In this document: piece after piece, positions 5,634 to 8,365 of the stretch
How the letters are laid out: every line of letters begins with the position of its first letter
Numbering within the stretch: the stretch's first letter is position 1
Translations under genes and position numbers: made by a program
Assembly (NCBI GenBank): GCA_005792225.1
Contig: SXSP01000310.1
Span: 1-8,365 of the forward strand
DNA: 8,365 nucleotides
Source of the DNA: Bdellovibrionales bacterium
GTDB lineage: Bacteria; Bdellovibrionota; Bdellovibrionia; Bdellovibrionales; JAMPXM01
Direction: 5' to 3'
Notes under the pieces: model-generated
Told to the model about the DNA's origin: nothing
The model's input: only the letters and a program-made list of their open reading frames with translations
Databases searched by the model: none

Positions 5634-6461
5634 ATGACACTCCTTTCACTCGCGAAATCCGCATGGATGATGGTCCTTGTCCTTTCTTTCGGGTTTCTCG
5701 ATCCGGTGGAGGCGTCTACCTCCCACCTGCTGAAAACTCCGCGCGGAATTCTGTTGCGGGTGGAACTCGAAATTCCGGCCAAACCCGCACGCGACTACCC
5801 GATCCTGATCGTGGCCCCCGGCCAAAGTTGCAATTCAAAGTCTCAGCTCTTTGAGATCCTCAGCCGTGACGCATTGATCGCAGGCTTCACCGTTCTGCGG
5901 TTTGATTGGGCATATTGCGCGGTTCACCCGCAGAATCCCGTTCCCTCGGCATTTCTCGCAAACGAGATCGAGGATATGGAGACCGTTCTTAAATTCGCCA
6001 AAGAGTTCGCGATGTCGAATGGCTTCGCGCGACCAAACCAAATTAAATTAGTCGGAAAGTCTCAAGGAAGCTTCGTTGCCTATAAGTTGTTTCAACGCCA
6101 TCCCGACCTACGCGCTTTGGCATTGCTCACCCCCGTCTGCACCTACACGCGTGACGGTCAAAATCGTCCCATGCAAGTTCCCGTCTCCGTCGGAGCCCAA
6201 AACTATCCGGGCCTGAAGACGCAGAATCGACCGGTTCTGTTTATTTCCGGATCAAGTGATGAATTTTGTTTATCGAGCTCGCTGAGCGAACTCGTCGACG
6301 GCGCGGGTCCCTTGGTCTCAACTCTGCTCGTCAACGGAGACCATTCGCTCCGCATTGTCGCGCCCGATGGCGCGGTTGACTCTGCCGCCACGACCGCGAA
6401 TATTGAGCATGCGGTTCGTTCTCTCCTAAATTGGCTTGAGTCGGGAGTTAGCACGCGTTGA
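5634..6461 (+). CDS. Secreted alpha/beta hydrolase (dienelactone hydrolase / TEX30-KANL3-like)
   Basis: A 275-residue serine hydrolase with a signal peptide at about 1-27 (hydrophobic core WMMVLVLSFGFL, cut near VEA), so likely periplasmic or secreted. The fold is shown by ILIVAPGQSCNSKSQ (oxyanion region), the strand VLRFDWAY, and the nucleophile elbow VGKSQGSF with Ser143. The acid follows in FISGSSDEFC (Asp209), and the His in VNGDHSLR (His237). The triad is complete and in the correct order. Substrate unknown; esters or peptides are possible. The ATG at 5634 has no Shine-Dalgarno; Met12 and Met13 are alternatives but would shorten the signal peptide. Its TGA lies inside the TTG start region of the kinase gene (TTGA), so the two are probably translated together. 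Confidence 0.85.
   Translation: MTLLSLAKSAWMMVLVLSFGFLDPVEASTSHLLKTPRGILLRVELEIPAKPARDYPILIVAPGQSCNSKSQLFEILSRDALIAGFTVLRFDWAYCAVHPQNPVPSAFLANEIEDMETVLKFAKEFAMSNGFARPNQIKLVGKSQGSFVAYKLFQRHPDLRALALLTPVCTYTRDGQNRPMQVPVSVGAQNYPGLKTQNRPVLFISGSSDEFCLSSSLSELVDGAGPLVSTLLVNGDHSLRIVAPDGAVDSAATTANIEHAVRSLLNWLESGVSTR
6443..6447 (+). promoter_or_regulatory. Ribosome-binding site deciding the TTG start of the kinase
   Basis: GGGAG inside the end of the hydrolase gene, 10 nt before the TTG at 6458. It supports a TTG start overlapping the hydrolase stop; no better ATG exists before the signal peptide. Confidence 0.55.
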
Positions 6462-8365
6462 AGGCGAACAATTGGCTCCTCCATTCGCTCGTGTTTCGTC
6501 TTGCGCTTCTGATCATTGGATCGGTGGCGCTCGCCCCATTCTCGCCGCAGGCCCATGCCTTTGAGTGGAAATCGAGAGAGATCCGGGTCGGCTCCGAGAC
6601 CGACTACCCGCCTTATATGGTCATAGGCGAAGACGGTCAGCCGTCGGGATTCGCGGTTGAACTCCTTGAGGCCGTTGGCAAACACGTCAACCTCACTTTC
6701 AAGTATGAAATCAGTAACTGGGACGCGGTCCGCGAGCGACTGGAGCGAGGCGAGATTGATTTGACCCCGCTCATGGCGAAGTCGGCAAGCCGTTCCAATG
6801 AAGTCGATTTCTCGGAAACTCACAGCATTGGCTACGACGCGATTTTCGTCCGTGAACACGAGGGAAAGATCCAATCCGAGAGAGACCTCATCGGAAAAAC
6901 CGTGATCGTGCAGGCGGGGGATTTCGCAAGCGACCGATTGACCGAGCGCCGTGCCGCCGAGATGAAGAAAACCGGAAAAGCTCCTTACACTCTCATTTAC
7001 ACGAACTCCGGGACGGAATCGCTCAAGATCTTAGTGGCTGGCGATGGCGACGCCGTCGTTTGCTCGCAGGTGCCGGGTCTCCTCGCTGTTCAGAAACATC
7101 ATTCAAGAAACGTACGCCTGGCCGATCGGCCGAAGCTGAGCGGTTATTCGCGCGAGTACTCGTTCGCGGTCAAAAAGGGCGGCACCGAACTCGTCACCCG
7201 GCTGAATGAAGGTTTAAAACTCGTCATCGCCAGCGGCGAGTACAGTCGGCTCTACAATAAATGGTTTTCAGACCTCGACCCCGCCATTCGCGAGCGAGAA
7301 GAACGAGCGAGACTCATGCTTCAACTCGCGATCGGTTTCGGGATCGCGGTTTTAACGGCGCTCGGCGCGCTCGCGATGGTTGTCGTCTTCCGCCGCGAAG
7401 TGAACCGCAAGGCACGCTCACTCGCCGAGAGCGAACTTCGCTTTAAGAATCTCGTCATGAATCTACCCGGCGTCGTTTTCAGCTGCGAAATGCGCAAGGG
7501 TGAGGGCGACGGGAAATTCCGCATCACCTACATCAGTGAGTTCGTTGAAAAGCTCACGGGCTACTCGGCGCAGACGTTCATCGGCTGCAGCATGAACGTG
7601 CTCATGGATCTCATCCACCGAGAAGACCGCGACCAAGTCGCTCATGCGACCGGCGAAAACTTAAGGAAGATGCAGCGAACCGAACTCGACTTCCGCATTT
7701 TCCGCCGCGACGGAAGTGTTCGTTGGATTCAAGCACGAGCCGCCGCCCCGTCGGTCGACGCCGATGGTGAGCGAACGGTCATCAACGGCATTTTCTTCGA
7801 CGTGACCGAGCCCAAACGCATCGCCGATCTCCTCTCGCAACAGCAATCGAAGATGGCGGCCTCCGCGCGCCTTTCGGCCCTCGGCGAAATGGCGGGCGGC
7901 ATCGCGCACGAAATCAACAATCCCCTGGCGATCATCAACTTGCGCACTCATCAACTCACCCAGCTCGCGCGAAAAGGACCGGTGAAGCCCGATGACGTGA
8001 ACATGGTGGCAACCGGGATAGAAGCCACGGCGCAACGGATTTCGAAAATCGTGCGGTCACTGCAAAAGGTTTCTCGCGAATCCGAAGGTGACCCGTTTGA
8101 GGCGGTTCCCGTAAAAGAGATTATCGACGAGACGTTTGAGCTCTGTTACCAGCGCATGCTCAACAACGGGATCAGCGTGACGCTCGACGATTTCCCGCCC
8201 GATCTCTCGATCGAGTGCCGACGCGTTCAGATCTCTCAAGTCTTGATTAATATTTTGAACAACGCTTTCGATGCCGTTTTAGGACGCAATGAAAAGTCCG
8301 TCCATCTGACGGTCAAAGACATCGGCGACAAAATTGAACTCTCGATCGCGAATAGCGGGCCGCAA
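6458..8365 (+). CDS. Sensor histidine kinase with periplasmic SBP_bac_3 domain and PAS domain (partial, 3' end outside window)
   Basis: The 636 visible residues are ordered as follows. Signal peptide about 1-34 (core LALLIIGSVALA, cut after AHA). Periplasmic solute-binding domain, family 3, about 40-275, with GSETDYPPYMVIGEDGQPSGF, then SASRSNEVDFSE with Arg112, and a final SRLYNKWF. One TM helix at 288-311. PAS_3-like domain about 324-452, ending IFFDVTEPKR. HisKA with GEMAGGIAHEINNPL and phospho-acceptor His484. HATPase with N-box QVLINILNNAFDA (about 594-605) and the start of the G1 box, IANSGPQ, where the window ends. It should sense a small periplasmic ligand and phosphorylate a response regulator, perhaps encoded downstream. 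Start: TTG at 6458, overlapping the hydrolase stop by 4 bp, with GGGAG 10 nt before. It may be a hybrid kinase beyond the edge. Confidence 0.9.
   Translation, partial: MKANNWLLHSLVFRLALLIIGSVALAPFSPQAHAFEWKSREIRVGSETDYPPYMVIGEDGQPSGFAVELLEAVGKHVNLTFKYEISNWDAVRERLERGEIDLTPLMAKSASRSNEVDFSETHSIGYDAIFVREHEGKIQSERDLIGKTVIVQAGDFASDRLTERRAAEMKKTGKAPYTLIYTNSGTESLKILVAGDGDAVVCSQVPGLLAVQKHHSRNVRLADRPKLSGYSREYSFAVKKGGTELVTRLNEGLKLVIASGEYSRLYNKWFSDLDPAIREREERARLMLQLAIGFGIAVLTALGALAMVVVFRREVNRKARSLAESELRFKNLVMNLPGVVFSCEMRKGEGDGKFRITYISEFVEKLTGYSAQTFIGCSMNVLMDLIHREDRDQVAHATGENLRKMQRTELDFRIFRRDGSVRWIQARAAAPSVDADGERTVINGIFFDVTEPKRIADLLSQQQSKMAASARLSALGEMAGGIAHEINNPLAIINLRTHQLTQLARKGPVKPDDVNMVATGIEATAQRISKIVRSLQKVSRESEGDPFEAVPVKEIIDETFELCYQRMLNNGISVTLDDFPPDLSIECRRVQISQVLINILNNAFDAVLGRNEKSVHLTVKDIGDKIELSIANSGPQ

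Noticed and set aside
6203..6874. Minus-strand open frame of 223 codons
   Set aside because: It is antisense to the hydrolase and the start of the kinase, both of which have complete family motifs.
1..8365. tRNA, rRNA, CRISPR array, insertion sequence or prophage
   Set aside because: No cloverleaf, regular spaced repeats, transposase or phage motifs were seen, and nearly all sequence is taken by the listed genes.

Overview
This 8.4 kb window is dense bacterial chromosome: short intergenic gaps, several stop/start overlaps, clear Shine-Dalgarno motifs before many genes, and GC content that looks mid-50s by eye. Outer-membrane and periplasmic proteins show it is Gram-negative. A zinc-finger/histone-fold protein, an L,D-transpeptidase with an SGGC active site and a large sensor kinase with its own solute-binding domain together suggest a Bdellovibrionota or other former deltaproteobacterial lineage. 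That placement is an inference; there is no rRNA or other marker gene here.

Left part (1-2912, minus strand): a leftward tripartite export operon. It begins at a good sigma70-type promoter (TTGAAT-N17-TATATT). It encodes a TolC-type outer-membrane channel, then a MacA/HlyD-type periplasmic adaptor (start overlapping the TolC stop in GTGA), then a MacB/LolD-type ABC ATPase 2 bp further on that runs off the window. The adaptor is unusual in lacking the long coiled-coil hairpin. A permease gene would be expected just outside.

Middle (2913-4132): a secreted L,D-transpeptidase (minus) is divergent from a small plus-strand gene for a protein with an N-terminal Cys/His zinc-finger module, a Pro/Ala-rich linker and a C-terminal archaeal-type histone fold with a GRKT motif. 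This is the most remarkable gene of the window.

Next (4129-5491, minus strand): a two-gene unit of a beta-class glutathione S-transferase followed by a TVP38/TMEM64 (VTT-domain) membrane protein, whose 3' end overlaps that of the histone-fold gene by 4 bp.

Right part (5492-8365, plus strand): a short divergent regulatory gap with two small inverted repeats, then a secreted alpha/beta hydrolase. Its stop overlaps (TTGA) the TTG start of a membrane histidine kinase made of signal peptide, periplasmic SBP_bac_3 domain, one TM helix, PAS, HisKA and HATPase. The kinase is cut by the window end. The overlap suggests the hydrolase and kinase are co-translated, perhaps with the hydrolase producing or removing the ligand that the kinase senses. 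No tRNA, rRNA, CRISPR array, insertion sequence or phage gene was seen.
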